Assembly (NCBI RefSeq): GCF_023716865.1
Contig: NZ_CP092417.1
Coordinates: 1,466,001 to 1,530,000 of the forward strand
DNA length: 64,000 bases
DNA from: Endozoicomonas sp. SCSIO W0465
GTDB taxonomy: Bacteria; Pseudomonadota; Gammaproteobacteria; Pseudomonadales; Endozoicomonadaceae
Reading direction: 5' to 3'
The notes beneath the pieces are model-generated. The model had not been told where the DNA came from. It did no database searches and worked only from the letters and a program-made list of their open reading frames with translations. The position numbers and the translations under genes were made by a program. Below, piece after piece: positions 23,460 through 34,711 of this stretch; positions within the stretch are counted from its first letter, which is position 1; the number at the start of each line of letters is the position of its first letter.

Positions 23460-26400
23460 TTAGGGGGGACACAGAATGTGTAACTTTTCCAGCGCCCGCT
23501 GCTCTATTTTCCTCCAGGGCTCGGTTTTTTCTTTTAATACTCTTGAAGGGTCTAGACAGGATGCTTGCCGAAAAAGCGATCGCCATTCGCTTTCAGCCTT
23601 TTTCTGCATTCTCATGATGTGTGCTTTTTGCGACAACAATTGTGCCCGCTTTTCACTAGAGGAAGGAAGTTGAATTGCCTCCTCCACATAATTGAGGGCT
23701 TGATCCAGGAGTATCGGTTCTTCCAAATCATTCTCGCTGACACGTTGGCAATATATCCTGAATCGATGGATTGACTGGGTCAGTGCCTTATCTACACCGT
23801 TGGTGATATCACCAATAAAGGTGTCAAATTTATTGGTCCCGGAGTGTAGAATGCATAATGTCAGCTTGTAACGGTCTTTTTGAACATCAACCAACGTATT
23901 ATCGGCCAGGCATTGCTGGAGCAAACGTTGGGCTTTACCGACCTTACCCATTATCTGCCAGAGACAGGCCAGTGTAAGATTTGTTTCATGGTTCTTGGAA
24001 GCCCTGCCTTCTTCTAGGTCGCCCGCCTCCGCTGATTCCTGCCTGAACGTGGCAATCAGCAGACATTCAACTTTTTTGAGCTTACCCATCAGCTCCCAGT
24101 GACGGGCCAGCGTGAGATTCGTCTCATGGTCCTGACAGGCCCTACCGCCTTCCAGGTCGTCCGCCTTCACCGATTCCTGCCTGAATGTGGCGATCAGCAA
24201 ATGTTCGGCTTTATCGAGCTTACCCATTATCCCCCAGTGGTGGGCCAGTGTGAGATTCGTCTCATGGTTCTTGCACGCTTTGCCTGCTTCCAGGTCGCCT
24301 GCCGTCGCCGATTCCTGCCGGAACGTGGCGATCAGCAGGCGTTCGGCTTGATCGAGCTTACCCATCATTTCCCAGAGACGGGCCAATCCCAGATTCGTCT
24401 TATGATGCTTGCAGGCCTTGCCTTCTTCCAGGTCGCCCGCGTTCACCGATTCCTGCCTGAACGCAGCGATCAGCAGGCGTTCGGCTTGATTGAGCTTACC
24501 CATCATCTGCCAGTGACGGGCCAGGGTAAGATTCGTATCGTGATTCTTACAGGCCCCGCCTGCTTCCAGGTCGTCTGCCTTCGCCGATTCCTGTCTGAAC
24601 GTGGCGATCAGCAGGCGTTCGGCTTTATCGAGCTTACCCATGATCTGCCAGTGACGGGCCAGAGCGAGATTTGTCTCATGGTTCTGGCAGGGTCTGCCTC
24701 CTTCCAGATCACACGCCTTTGCCGATTCTTGCCTGAACGTGGCAATCAGCAGACGTTCGGCGTTATCGTGCTTACCCATTATCTGCCAGTGACGAGCCAG
24801 AGCGAGATTTGTCTCATGGTGCTGGCAGGGCCTGCCTTCATCAAGGTCACCCACCTGCACCGATTCCTGCCTGAACGTGGCGATCAGCAGGCGTTCGGCT
24901 TTATCGAACTTAACCATCATCTGCCAGAGACGTGCCAGCCCAAGATTCGTCTCATGGTGCTTGCAGGCCCTGCCTGCTTCCAGGTCACCTGCCTTCACCG
25001 ATTCCTGCCTGAACGTAGCGAGCAGCAGGCGTTCGGCTTTATCGAACTTAACCATCATCTGCCAGAGACGTGCCAGCCCAAGATTCGTCTCATGGTGCTT
25101 GCAGGCCTTGCCTGCTTCCAGGTCACCTGCCTTCACCGATTCCTGCCTGAACGTGGCGATCAGCAGGCGTTCGGCGTTATTGTGCTTACCCGTCATCTGC
25201 CAGTGACGGGCCAGCGCGTGATTCGTTTCATGGTTCTTGCAGGCCCTGTCTGCTTCCAGGTCACCCGCCCTGGCTGATTCCTGCCTGAACATGGCAATCA
25301 GCAGGCGTTCCGCTATGTCGAGCTTTCCCATCATCTGCCAGTAGCGGGCCAGCCCAAGATTCGTCTCATGGTGCTTGCAGGCCTTGCCTGCTTCCAGGTC
25401 ACCCGGCTGCACTGATTCCTGCCTGAAGGTGGCGATCAGCAAGCGTTCGGCCTTATCGAACTTACCCATCATCTGCCAAAGACGGGCCAGCCCCAGATTC
25501 GTATCATGGTTCTTGCAGGCTCTGCCTGCTTCCAGATCACCCGGCTGCAGCGATTCCTGCCTGAAGGTAGCGATCAGCAAGCGTTCGGCTTTATCAAACT
25601 TACCCATCATCTGCCAGTGGCGGGCCAGTGTGAGATTCGTATCATGGTTCTTGCAGGCCCCGCCTGCTTCCGGGTCGCCCGTCTTTGCCGATTCCTGCTT
25701 GAACGTGGCAATCAGCAAACGTTCGGCCTTATCGAGTTTACCCATCATCTGCCAGAGACGAGGCAGCGTGAGATTCACATCATGGTGCTTGCAGGCCCTG
25801 CCTGCTTCCAGGTCACCTGCCGTCGTCGATTCCTGCCGGAACATGATGATCAGCAGGCGTTCGGCTTGATCGAGCTTACCCAGCATTTCCCAGAGGCGCG
25901 CCAGCATGAGATTTGCCTCACGCCGCTGCTTGCAGGTCCTGCCTTTTTCCGGGTTACCCGCTTCCTTCTTAACAATCTGCTTCAACAGATCTTCTGCCTC
26001 TTGATAACGTTCCAGTGCTTGCAGAATCCTGCACTTTGTCATCAGGGTATCGGTCTGGACAGAAGCCGATAGTTGATTTAATACATCCAGTGCCTCACCG
26101 GCCTTTCCGGGCTGGTGGTAAAGTGCCCGGGCAAGACCATTGACTTTACGTTCATTCTGTTCTTGAGTCTCCGGTTTGATCGTCTTAAACACCTTAACCG
26201 CTGAGTCCCACTGCTTTTTTCCTGAGTAAGTCAAACCCCTGAGAAAGAAGCACCTCTGCATTTCCTGTCGTTGTTACCGCCCTTGTTGCGGCAGATTGAT
26301 TAGAACTCCGGGCAGGATTTTGTCTTAACCCACGGGTACCCACAGAAGTCACCGGCCTCACTGTCGCTCCCGGAGAGCCTGACACAATCGCAGCCCAGCT

Positions 26401-26526
26401 AAGGCCTCCTCTTCCGCCAACGGGAGGTGAGCTGTAGACTGGCCCGGATGAGCCTTTACCAATGGTAGAGGAAGCAGTCGCGTTCATGTCTTGAATGACA
26501 ACCCTTAGCGAGTTTGGTTCCATCAT
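23460..26526 (-). pseudogene. TPR-like repeat gene with a one-base frameshift near its start, 15 units
   Basis: The 5' part (26526 down to about 26220) encodes MMEPNSLRVVIQDMNATASS through LLSQGFDLLRKK, then leaves frame. The remaining 930 codons continue in another frame with 15 units and the full cap. The cause is a T6 run at 26215-26220 (coding A6). The near-identical gene at 38165 has A5 at the same place and is intact. As it stands the product is a ~110-residue fragment, unless the run slips or an internal start is used. The first ~1.3 kb is almost identical to 38165-39460 on the opposite strand. Confidence 0.8.
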
Positions 26527-26529
26527 CAA

Positions 26530-26646
26530 TCAGATAATGGAACTGCTGTCATACCGTGTTCATCGCGAACACACAATGGACTCAAAATGATGGCTTATTC
26601 TGTGTTGTCAATGCCGATCTGCGTTTGGGCACGTTCCATTGTTTGA
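26530..26646. promoter_or_regulatory. Divergent intergenic region at the centre of the two arms
   Basis: 117 bp separate the heads of the minus and plus arms, and any promoters for both must lie here. Both gene heads carry TTCCATT(A/G)T(C/T)TGATTG or a close relative directly before ATGATGGAACC. On the minus strand there is a perfect TTGACA (26611-26606), but no good -10 at the right distance. No Shine-Dalgarno is evident for either start. Confidence 0.4.
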
Positions 26647-26649
26647 TTG

Positions 26650-29034
26650 ATGATGGAACCAAACTCGCTAAGGGTTGTCATTCAAGACATGAACACCACT
26701 GCTAACTCTACCATCTGCAAAAACTCCGTCGGGCCAATCCATAGCTCACCTCCCGCTGGCAGAAGAGGAGGTGCTAGCTGGGCTGCAGTTGTGTCAGGGT
26801 CTCCGGGGGCGGCAGTCAGGCCGGTGACTTCTGCTGGCACCCGTGGGTTAAGACAAAATCCTGCCCGTGGTTCTCATCAATCTGCCGTAACAAGAGCGGT
26901 AAAAACGACAGAAAATACAGAGAAGCTTTTTTTTCAGGGGTTTGACTTACTCAGGAAAAGGCATTGGAACTCAGCGGTTAACGTGTTTCAGGCGATCAAA
27001 CCAGAGACTCAAGAACAGAATGAACGTAAAGCCACTGGTCTTGCCCGGGCACTTTGTCCCCAGCCCGGAAAGGCTAAACAGGCACTGAATTTATTGAATC
27101 AACTACCGGCTTCTGTCCAGACCAGCACCCTGCTGACAAAGTCCAGGATTCTGGAAACACTGGAACGTTATCAAGAGGCAGAAAATCTGCTAAAGCAAAT
27201 TGTTAAAAAGGAAGCGGGCGACCCTGAAAAAGGCAGGCCCTGCAAGCACCATAATACCAATATCACGCTGGCCCGTCTCTGGCAGAGGATGGGTAAGCTC
27301 GATAAAGCTGAACGTCTTTTAATCTCTACGTTCAGGCAGGAGTCGGCGAAGGTGTGCGATCCGGAAGCAGGCAGGGCCTGCAAGTACCATGATACAAATA
27401 TCGCGCTGGCCCGTCTCTGGCAGATGATGGGTAAGCTCGATAAAGCTGAACGTCTTTTAATCGCTACGTTCAGGCAGGAATCGGCGAAGGTGTGCGATCC
27501 CGAAGCAGGCATGGCCTGCAAGTACAATGATACGAATCTCACGCTGGCCCGTCACTGGCAGATGATGGGTAAGCACGATAATGCCGAACGCCTGCTGATC
27601 GCCACGTTCAGGCAGGAATCGGCGAAGGCAGACGACCTGGAAGCAGGCGGGGCCTGTAAGAATCAAGATACAAATCTTACCCTGGCCCGTCACTGGCAGA
27701 TGATGGGTAAGCTCGATCAAGCCGAACGCCTGCTGATCGCCACGTTCCGGCAGGAATCGGTGAATGCGGACGATCTGGAAAAAGGCAAGGCCTGCAAGCA
27801 TCATAAGACGAATCTGGGATTGGCCCGTCTCTGGCAAATGATGGGTAAGCTCGATAAAGCCGAACGCCTGCTGATCGCCACGTTCCGGCAGGAATCGGCG
27901 AAGGTAGGTGACCTGGATGAAGGCAGGTCCTGTAAGCACCATGAGACCAATCTCGCACTGGCTCGTCAATGGCAGATAATGGGTAAGCACGATAAAACCG
28001 AAAGTCTGCTGATCGCCACCTTCCGGCAGGAATCGGTTAAGGTGGTTGATCTGGAGGCAGGCAGGGCCTGCAAATACCATGATACGAATCTCACGCTGGC
28101 CCGTCACTGGCAGATGATGGGTAAGCACGATAACGCAGAACGCCTCCTGATCGCCACGTTCCGGCAGGAATCGGCGCAGCTGGGTGATCTGGATGAAGGC
28201 AGGTCCTGCAAGCACCATGAGACAAATCTCGCTCTGTCTCGTCACTGGCAGATAACGGGTATCCACGATAAAGCCGAACGTCTGCTGATCGCCACGTTCC
28301 GGCAGGAATCGGCGCAGGTGGGTGACCTGGATGAAGGCAGGCCCTGCCAGCACCATGAGACCAATCTCGCACTGGCTCGTCAATGGCAGATAATGGGTAA
28401 GCATGATAATGCTGAACGTCTGCTGATTGCCACGTTCAGGCAAGAATCGGCAAAGGCGTGTGATCTGGAAGAAGACAGACCCTGCCAGAACCATGAGACA
28501 AATCTCGCTCTGGCCCGTAACTGGCAGATAATGGGCAAGTTTGATAAAGCCCGGGGTCTGCTCCAACAATGCCTTTGCGATAATACGTTGGTCGATATGC
28601 AAAAAGACCGTTACAGGCTGGCATTAGGCATTTTACACTGTGGGACCAATGAATTTGATAGTTATATCGGAAATATTACCAACGGTGTAGATAAAGCACT
28701 TATCCAGTCAATCCATCGTTTCATGATTTATTGCGAACGTGTTGCTGACGACGGTTCGCAAGAGAGTATATTACTCGATCAGGCCTTCAATGATGTGGAT
28801 GAGGCTATGCAACTTCCTGCCACCAGTGAAAAGCGGGCACAATTGTTGTCGCAAAAAGCGCACATCATGAGAATGCAGAGAAAAGCTGAAAGTGAATGGC
28901 GCACGCTTTTTCAGCAAGCATCCTGTTTAGACCCTTCAAGAGTATTAAAAGAGAAAACCGACCCCTGGAGGGAAACGGAGCAGCGGGCGCTGGAAACGTT
29001 ACACATCCTGAGTCCCGTTACATTATCTGATTGA
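26650..29034 (+). CDS. TPR-like repeat protein, 10 units, first gene of the plus arm
   Basis: 794 residues from ATG (TTG one codon upstream possible): MMEPNSLRVVIQDMNTTANS, Ser/Gly-rich linker, two TPR-like segments, ten 46-residue units, cap, and an unusual extended end LHILSPVTLSD. The second and third units contain the ESAKVCDPEAG variant that marks several plus-arm genes (31754, 34712, 44257). Later units alternate KHDNAERL and KHDKAESL types with DLDEGR linkers. The next gene begins 39 bp downstream. The cap has the ATSEKRAQLLSQKAHIMRM version typical of this arm. Confidence 0.85.
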   Translation: MMEPNSLRVVIQDMNTTANSTICKNSVGPIHSSPPAGRRGGASWAAVVSGSPGAAVRPVTSAGTRGLRQNPARGSHQSAVTRAVKTTENTEKLFFQGFDLLRKRHWNSAVNVFQAIKPETQEQNERKATGLARALCPQPGKAKQALNLLNQLPASVQTSTLLTKSRILETLERYQEAENLLKQIVKKEAGDPEKGRPCKHHNTNITLARLWQRMGKLDKAERLLISTFRQESAKVCDPEAGRACKYHDTNIALARLWQMMGKLDKAERLLIATFRQESAKVCDPEAGMACKYNDTNLTLARHWQMMGKHDNAERLLIATFRQESAKADDLEAGGACKNQDTNLTLARHWQMMGKLDQAERLLIATFRQESVNADDLEKGKACKHHKTNLGLARLWQMMGKLDKAERLLIATFRQESAKVGDLDEGRSCKHHETNLALARQWQIMGKHDKTESLLIATFRQESVKVVDLEAGRACKYHDTNLTLARHWQMMGKHDNAERLLIATFRQESAQLGDLDEGRSCKHHETNLALSRHWQITGIHDKAERLLIATFRQESAQVGDLDEGRPCQHHETNLALARQWQIMGKHDNAERLLIATFRQESAKACDLEEDRPCQNHETNLALARNWQIMGKFDKARGLLQQCLCDNTLVDMQKDRYRLALGILHCGTNEFDSYIGNITNGVDKALIQSIHRFMIYCERVADDGSQESILLDQAFNDVDEAMQLPATSEKRAQLLSQKAHIMRMQRKAESEWRTLFQQASCLDPSRVLKEKTDPWRETEQRALETLHILSPVTLSD

Positions 29035-29073
29035 TGATGGAACCAAACTCGCTAAGGGTTGTCATGTTAAGAC

Positions 29074-31683
29074 ATGAACACAACTGCCTACTCTACCATC
29101 GATACAGACTCCTCCCGGCCAATCTATAGCTCACCTCCCGTTGGCGGAACAGGAGGTGTTAGCTGGGCTGCAATTGTGTCAGGCGCTCCGGGAGCGACAG
29201 TGAAGCCGGTAAACTCTGCTGGCACCCCGGGGTTAAGACAAAATCCTGCCCGGGGTTCTTATCAATCTGCCGTAACAAGAGCAGTAAAAACGACAGGGGA
29301 TATAGAGGAGCTTTTTGCTCAGGGGTTTGAATTACTCAGTAAAAGGCAGTGGAACTCAGCGGTTAAGGTGTTTCAGGCGATCAAACCGAACACTAAAAAA
29401 CAGAATGAACGTAAAGCCAATGGTCTTGCCCGGGCACTGTATCAGCAGCCCGGAAAGGCTGCAGAGGCACTGAATTTATTGAATCAACTACCGGCTTCTG
29501 TCCAGACCGGCACCCTGCTGACAAAGTCCAGGATTCTGGAAACATTGGAACGTTATCAAGAGGCAGAAAATCTGCTAAAGCAGATTGTTAAAAAGGAAGC
29601 GGGCGACCCAGAAAGAGGCTGGGCCTGCAAGCACCACAGTGCCAATCTTTTGCTGGCCCGCCTCTGGCAGATAATAGGTAAACACGATCAGGCCGAGTGC
29701 CTGCTGATCGCTACGTTCAGGCAGGAATCGGCGCAGGCGGGTGACCTGGAAGCAGGCAGGACATGCAAGTTCCATGATACAAATCTGGTGCTGGCACGTC
29801 ACTGGGAGATAATGGGTAAACTCAATAAAGCCGAATGCCTGCTGATGGCCATGTTCAGGCAGGAATCAAGGCAGGCTGAGGACCCGGAAGCAGGCGGCGC
29901 CTGCCAGAACCATGAGACGAATCTTGGTCTGGCCCGCCTCTGGCAGATGATGGGTAAACTGCATCAAGCCGAACGCTTGTTGATCGCTATGTTCAGGCAG
30001 GAATCAGCCAAGGCGGGTGACCTGGAAGAAGGCAGTGCCTGTCAGAACCGTGAGACGAATCTCACGCTGGCCCGTCACTGGGAGATGATGGGTAAGCTTG
30101 ATAAAGCTGAACGCCTGCTGATCGCCACCTTCCGGCAGGAATCGGCGAAGGCAGATGACCTGGAAGCAGGCCGGGCCTGTAAGCACCATGGTACGAATCT
30201 CACGCTGGCTCGCCTCTGGCAGATGATGGGTAAGCTTGATAAGGCTGAACGCCTGCTGATCGCCACCTTTAGGCGGGAATCGGTGCAGGCGCGTGATCTG
30301 GAAGCAGGCAAGGCCTGCAGGAATCATGAGACGAATCTGGGGCTAGTCTTTCTGTGGGAGATGATGGGTAAACTTGCTAAAGCCGAACACCTGCTGATAG
30401 CCACCTTCAGGCAGGAATCGTTTATGGCAGCCGACCTGGAAAAAGGCAGGGCCTGCAAGCACCATGAGACGAATCTTGGGTTGGCCCGTCTCTGGCAGAT
30501 GATGGGCAAGCTCAATTGTGCCGAGCGTCTGCTGATCGCCACGTTCAGGCAGGAATCGGCGCAGGGGGGCTACCCGGAAGCAGGCAAAACCTGCCAGAAC
30601 CATGAGACGAATCTTGGGCTGGCTCGTCTCTGGCAGATGATGGGTAAGCTTGATAAAGCCGAGTGCCTGCTAATCAATATGTACAGGCAGGAATCTGCAC
30701 AGGCAGACGACCTGGAAGCAGGCAGGCCCTGCCAGAACCATGAGACGAATCTTGGACTGGCCCGCCTCTGGCAGATGATGGGTCTGCTCGATAAAGCCGA
30801 ACGCCTGCTGTTTGCTATGTTCAGGCAGGAATCAACAAACGCGGGTGACCTGGAAGAAGGCAGGGCTTGCCAGAACCATGAGACGAATCTCACACTGGCC
30901 CGTCACTGGGAGATAATGGGTAAGCTCGATAAAGCCGAACATTTGCTGATCGCCACATTCAGGCAGGAATCGGTAAAGGCCGGCGACCTGGAAGACGGTA
31001 GGGCCTGTCAGAACCATGAGACGAATCTCACGCTGGCCCGTCACTGGGAGCTGATGGGTAAGCTCAAAAAAGTCGAATGTCTGCTGATTGCCACATTCAG
31101 GCAGGAATCAGCGGAGGCGGGCGACCTGGAAGCAGGCAGGGCTTGCAAGAACCATGAAACAAATCTTACGCTGGCCCGTCTCTGGCAGATAATGGGTAAG
31201 GTCGATAACGCCCAACGTCTGCTCCAACAATGCCTGTCCGATCATACGTTGGTTGATATGCAAAAAGACCGTTACAGGCTGGCATTAAGCATTTTACATT
31301 GTGGGACCAATGAATTTGATAGGTGTATTGGTGCTATCACCAACGGTGTCGATAAGGCGCTCACCCAGTCAATCCATCGATTCATGATTTATTGTGAGCG
31401 TGTCGGCAAAAACGATTCTGAAGAGCCTGTTTTACTCGATCAGGCCTTCAATTACGTGGAGGAGGCTATGCAACTTCCGTCCACTAGTGAAAAGCGGGCA
31501 CAATTGTTGTCGCAAAAAGCGCATATCATGAGAATGCAGAAAAAGGCTGAAAGCGAATGGCAATGGCTTTTTCGGCAAGCATCCTGTTTAGACCCTTCAA
31601 GAGTATTAAAAGAAAAAACAGAGCCCTGGAGGAAAAAAGAACAGTGTGCGCTGGAAAAGTTAAACATCCCGAGTCCCGCTTAA
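29074..31683 (+). CDS. TPR-like repeat protein, 12 units
   Basis: 869 residues starting MNTTAYSTIDTDSSRPIYSS. The MEPNSLRVV leader upstream is shifted by one base (GTCATGTTAAGAC), so this internal ATG is the first usable in-frame start. N-terminal type KPVNSAGTPGLRQNPARG is shared with 34712, 41163 and 46995. Its first unit is QIIGKHDQAECL, and the last two are ELMGKLKKVECL and QIMGKVDNAQRL, a combination repeated at the ends of 38165 and 41163. Units with WEMMGK and WEIMGK are common here. About 70 bp of spacer separates it from the next gene, with the TTCCATTAT...TTGATGATGG motif used throughout the arm. Confidence 0.85.
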   Translation: MNTTAYSTIDTDSSRPIYSSPPVGGTGGVSWAAIVSGAPGATVKPVNSAGTPGLRQNPARGSYQSAVTRAVKTTGDIEELFAQGFELLSKRQWNSAVKVFQAIKPNTKKQNERKANGLARALYQQPGKAAEALNLLNQLPASVQTGTLLTKSRILETLERYQEAENLLKQIVKKEAGDPERGWACKHHSANLLLARLWQIIGKHDQAECLLIATFRQESAQAGDLEAGRTCKFHDTNLVLARHWEIMGKLNKAECLLMAMFRQESRQAEDPEAGGACQNHETNLGLARLWQMMGKLHQAERLLIAMFRQESAKAGDLEEGSACQNRETNLTLARHWEMMGKLDKAERLLIATFRQESAKADDLEAGRACKHHGTNLTLARLWQMMGKLDKAERLLIATFRRESVQARDLEAGKACRNHETNLGLVFLWEMMGKLAKAEHLLIATFRQESFMAADLEKGRACKHHETNLGLARLWQMMGKLNCAERLLIATFRQESAQGGYPEAGKTCQNHETNLGLARLWQMMGKLDKAECLLINMYRQESAQADDLEAGRPCQNHETNLGLARLWQMMGLLDKAERLLFAMFRQESTNAGDLEEGRACQNHETNLTLARHWEIMGKLDKAEHLLIATFRQESVKAGDLEDGRACQNHETNLTLARHWELMGKLKKVECLLIATFRQESAEAGDLEAGRACKNHETNLTLARLWQIMGKVDNAQRLLQQCLSDHTLVDMQKDRYRLALSILHCGTNEFDRCIGAITNGVDKALTQSIHRFMIYCERVGKNDSEEPVLLDQAFNYVEEAMQLPSTSEKRAQLLSQKAHIMRMQKKAESEWQWLFRQASCLDPSRVLKEKTEPWRKKEQCALEKLNIPSPA

Positions 31684-31753
31684 CGATTTGCCAGCTGTTC
31701 CATTATCGGATTGATGATGGAACCAAACTCGCTAAGGATTGTCATGTCAAGAC

Positions 31754-34640
31754 ATGAACACAACTGCTTATTCTACCACCTATAAAGATTCCTCCGGGCC
31801 GATCTATAGCTCGCCTCCCGCTGGTGGAAGGGGAGGTGCTAGCGGGGCTGCGGCTGTGTCTGGATCTCCGGGAGCGGCAGTGAGGCCAGTAACTTCTGCT
31901 GGTACCCGGGGGTTAAGACAAAATCCTGCCCGGAACGGTTATCAATCTGCCGTAACAAGAGCGGTAACAACGACAGGAAATACAGAGGAGCTTCTTACTC
32001 AGGGGTTTGACTTACTCAGGAAAAAGCAGTGGGACTCAGCGGCTAAGGTGTTTAAGGCAATCAAACCGACGACTCAAAACCAGAATGAACGTAAGGTCAA
32101 TGGTCTTGCCCGGGCACTTTATCACCAGCCCGGGAAGGCCGGAGAGGCACTGGATGTATTAAATCAATTACCGGCTTTTGTCCAGACCACCACCTTGCTG
32201 ACAAAGTCCAGGATTCTGGAAGCACTAAAACGTTATCAAGAGGCAGAAGATCTGCTGAAGCAGATTGTTGAGAAGGAAGCAGGCGATTCGGAAAAAGGCA
32301 GGGCCTGCAGGCACCATGATACGAATATCACGCTGGCTCGTCTCTGGCAGATGACGGGTAAGCTCGATAAAGCTGAACGTCTTTTAATCTCTACGTTCAG
32401 GCAGGAGTCCGCAAAGGTGTGCAATCCGGAAGCAGGCAGGGCCTGCAAGAACCATGATACAAATATCGCTCTGGCCCGTCTCTGGCAGATGATGGGTAAG
32501 CTCGATAAAGCTGAACGTCTTTTAATCTCTACGTTCAGGCAGGAATCGGCGGAGGTGTGCGATCCGGAAGCAGGCAGGGCCTGCAAGAACCATGATACGA
32601 ATCTCACGCTGGCCTGTCACTGGCAGATGATGGGTAAGCACGATAACGCCGAACGCCTGCTGATCGCCACGTTCCGGCAGGAATCGGTTAAAGCGGGGGA
32701 TCTGGAAGCAGGCAGGGCCTGCAAGAACCATGATACGAATATCACGCTGGCCCGTCACTGGCAGATGATGGGTAAGCACGATAACGTCGAACGCCTGCTG
32801 ATCGCTACTTTCCGGCAGGAATCGGCGAAAGTGGGTGACCTGGATGAAGGTAGGTCCTGCAAGCACCATGAGACCAATCTCGCTCTGGCTCGTCACTGGC
32901 AGATAACGGGTAAGCACGATAAAGCCGAAAGTCTGTTGATCGCCATGTTCCGGCAGGAATCGGTTAAGGCGGGTGATCTGGAAGCAGGCAGGGCTTGCAA
33001 GTACCATGAGACCAATCTCACTCTGGCTCGTCACTGGGCGATAATGGCTAAGCACGATAAAGCCGAAAGTCTGCTGATCGCCACGTTCCGGCAGGAATCG
33101 GTACAGGTGGGCGACCTGGAAGCAGGCAGAGCCTGCAAGAACCATGAGACGAATCTGGGGCTGTCCCGTCTCTGGCAGGTGATGGGTAAGCTCGATAAGG
33201 CCGAACACCTGCTGATCGCTACGTGCAGACAGGAGTCGGTGCAGCCTGGCGATCTGGAATCAGGCAAGGCCTGTAAGTACCATGATACGAATGTCACGCT
33301 GGCCCGTCTCTGGCAGATGATGGGTAAGCACGATAACGCCGAACGCCTGCTGATCGCCACGTTCCGGCAGGAATCGGCGAAGGTGGGTGACCTGGATGAA
33401 GGCAGGCCCTGCAAGCACCATGAGACCAATCTCGCTCTGGCTCGTCACTGGCAGATGATGGGTAAGCACGATAACGCCGAACGCCTGCTTATCGCCACGT
33501 TCCGGCAGGAATCGGCGCAGGTGGGTGACCTGGATGAAGGCAGGCCCTGCAAGCACCATGAGACCAATCTCGCTCTGGCTCGTCACTGGCAGATAATGGG
33601 TAAGCACGACAAAGCCGAAAGTCTGCTGATTGCCACGTTCAGGCAAGAATCGGCAAAGGAGTGTGATCTGGAAGAAGACAGACCCTGCCAGAACCATGAG
33701 ACCAATCTCGCTCTGTCCCGTCACTGGCAGATGATGGGTAAGCTCGATCAAGCCGAAGGTCTGCTGATCGTCACGTTCCGGCAGGAATCAGCGCAGGCGG
33801 ATGACCTGGAAGAAGGCGGGGCATGCCAGAACCATGAGACGAATCTTGGGCTGATCCGCCTCTGGCAGATGATGGGTAAGCTACATAAAGCCGAACGTTT
33901 GCTGATCGCCACGTTCAGGCAGGAGTCGGTGAAGGGCTGCGAACCGGAAGCAGGCAGTGCTTGCAAGAATCATGAGACGAATCTGGGGCTTGCCCTTCTC
34001 TGGGCGATTATGGGCAAGCTCGATAAAGCCGAACATCTGCTGGTCACCATGTTCAGGCAGGAATCCGCGAAGGCGGGTGACCTGGAAGCGGGCAGAGCCT
34101 GCAAGAACCATGAGACGAACCTCGCGCTGGCCCGTCTCTGGTGGACGATGGGTAAGATTGATAAAGCCCGGCGTCTGCTCCAACAATGCCTTTGCGATAA
34201 CACGTTGGTTGATATGCAAAAAGACCGTTACAGGCTGACATTAGGCATTTTACACTGTGGAACCAATGAATTTGATAGTTATATCGGAGAATATTACCAA
34301 CGGTGTAGATAAAGCACTTATCCAGTCAATCCATCGTTTCATGATTTATTGCAAACGTGTTGCTGACGACGGTTCGGAAGAGAGTATATTACTCGATCAA
34401 GCCTTCAATGATGTGGATGAGGCCATGCAACTTCCTGCCACCAGTGAAAAGCGGGCACAATTGTTGTCGCAAAAAGCGCACATCGTGAGAATGCAGCGAA
34501 AAGCTGCAAGTGAATGGCGCTCGCTTTTTCGGCAAGCATCCTGTTTAGACCCTTCAAGAGTATTAAAGGAGAAAACCGATCCCTGGAGGAAAACAGAACA
34601 GCGGGCGCTGAAAAAGTTAAACATCCTGAGTCCCGCTTAA
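31754..34640 (+). pseudogene. TPR-like repeat gene, 14 units, frameshifted in the C-terminal cap
   Basis: Starts at ATG 31754 (TTG 31739 is the alternative); shifted-leader class with GTCATGTCAAGAC. Fourteen units run in frame. Near 34287 the sequence reads GGAGAATATT where paralogues read GGAGATATT, a one-base insertion, so the frame ends at 34312 with EYYQRCR. The rest of the cap (TNGVDKALIQSIHRF to LNILSPA) continues in another frame to 34640. The protein would keep all repeats but lose about 115 residues of cap. It is very close to the intact 49426-52173 gene, which lacks one unit after position 2. Confidence 0.8.
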
Positions 34641-34711
34641 CGATTTTGCCAGCTGTTCCATTATCTGATTGATGATGGAACCAAACTCGCTAAGGGTTGT
34701 CATGTTAAGAC

